Part shown: positions 16,689 to 16,792 of the stretch, in pieces | Position numbering within the stretch: position 1 is the first letter of the stretch | How the letters are laid out: every line of letters begins with the position of its first letter | NCBI GenBank assembly: GCA_018971455.1 | Contig: JAGXAV010000007.1 | Location: 1-16,792, forward strand | From: Rhodospirillales bacterium | Lineage (GTDB): Bacteria; Pseudomonadota; Alphaproteobacteria; Acetobacterales; Acetobacteraceae | Direction: 5' to 3' | DNA: 16,792 nt | The notes under the pieces: model-generated | Seen by the model: the letters and a program-made list of their open reading frames with translations, nothing else | Databases searched by the model: none | Told to the model about the DNA's origin: nothing | Position numbers and translations under genes: made by a program

Positions 16689-16792
16689 ATGGCGGCAGCC
16701 ACGCCCACCAGCCGTGCCGCACCTGCTCGTGCCGCCGCCCGCGTCAGCCAGGGCCGCGCGCCGCAGGCGCGGGCCGCCCTGCCGGCGAGCCG
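16689..16792 (+). CDS. Ala-rich ORF, start only (3'-partial)
   Basis: An ATG at 16689, with GGAG at 16676-16679 nine nt upstream, opens a frame that runs off the window after 34 codons. The visible peptide is very rich in Ala, Arg, Pro and Gln (starting MAAATPTSRAAPARAAARV) with no recognisable motif. A GTG at 16683 is an alternative start. Position, ribosome binding site and the upstream promoter-like patch support a real gene, but the protein cannot be identified. Confidence 0.45.
   Translation, partial: MAAATPTSRAAPARAAARVSQGRAPQARAALPAS

Overview
The window looks like ordinary chromosome from a very GC-rich alphaproteobacterium. Rhodospirillales, perhaps Acetobacteraceae, is my best guess. 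It rests on very high GC3, GTG/TTG starts, a PhaR-type PHA regulator beside a short PhaC-like synthase, a glnK-amtB pair, and a methyltransferase divergent from gloB. Placement is by resemblance only. I see no tRNA, rRNA, CRISPR array, insertion sequence or prophage gene. Sixteen protein genes are well supported, and a seventeenth runs off the right edge. The largest non-coding gap is about 280 bases, upstream of glnK.

Region 1 (1-4968, + strand) is a tightly packed operon, cut at its 5' end. It encodes an E1-beta-type 2-oxoacid dehydrogenase subunit, an acetolactate-synthase-like ThDP enzyme, an SDR dehydrogenase, a short-type 6-phosphogluconate dehydrogenase and gluconokinase. The last two take gluconate to ribulose 5-phosphate. 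The substrate of the first three is unknown. Two unrelated ThDP enzymes beside a gluconate module suggest a catabolic route that I cannot name.

Region 2 (4976-10245) is a polyhydroxyalkanoate locus. On the minus strand, phaR is followed by a MetX-like serine hydrolase/acyltransferase. Divergently on the plus strand lie a small coiled-coil protein, a PhaC-like synthase with a Cys nucleophile, phaA and phaB. These cover acetyl-CoA to acetoacetyl-CoA to 3-hydroxybutyryl-CoA to polymer, plus a regulator. The small protein and the synthase overlap by 182 nt in different frames, and codon bias switches frame exactly at the synthase start. A DMT-family exporter follows phaB after 15 nt.

Region 3 (11112-12997, minus strand) is the ammonium module glnK-amtB. 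It has a clear intrinsic terminator after amtB. Upstream of glnK there is a sigma-54-like element and a perfect 12-bp inverted repeat in the presumed leader.

Region 4 (13160-16792) holds a UbiH/COQ6-family FAD hydroxylase, a convergent methyltransferase whose stop codon interlocks with it, gloB, a glutathione S-transferase, and the start of an Ala-rich ORF.

I did not find a clearly new defence or mobile system. The most interesting items are the overprinted PHA gene pair, the ThDP/gluconate operon, the glnK leader structure and the MetX-like protein coupled to phaR.
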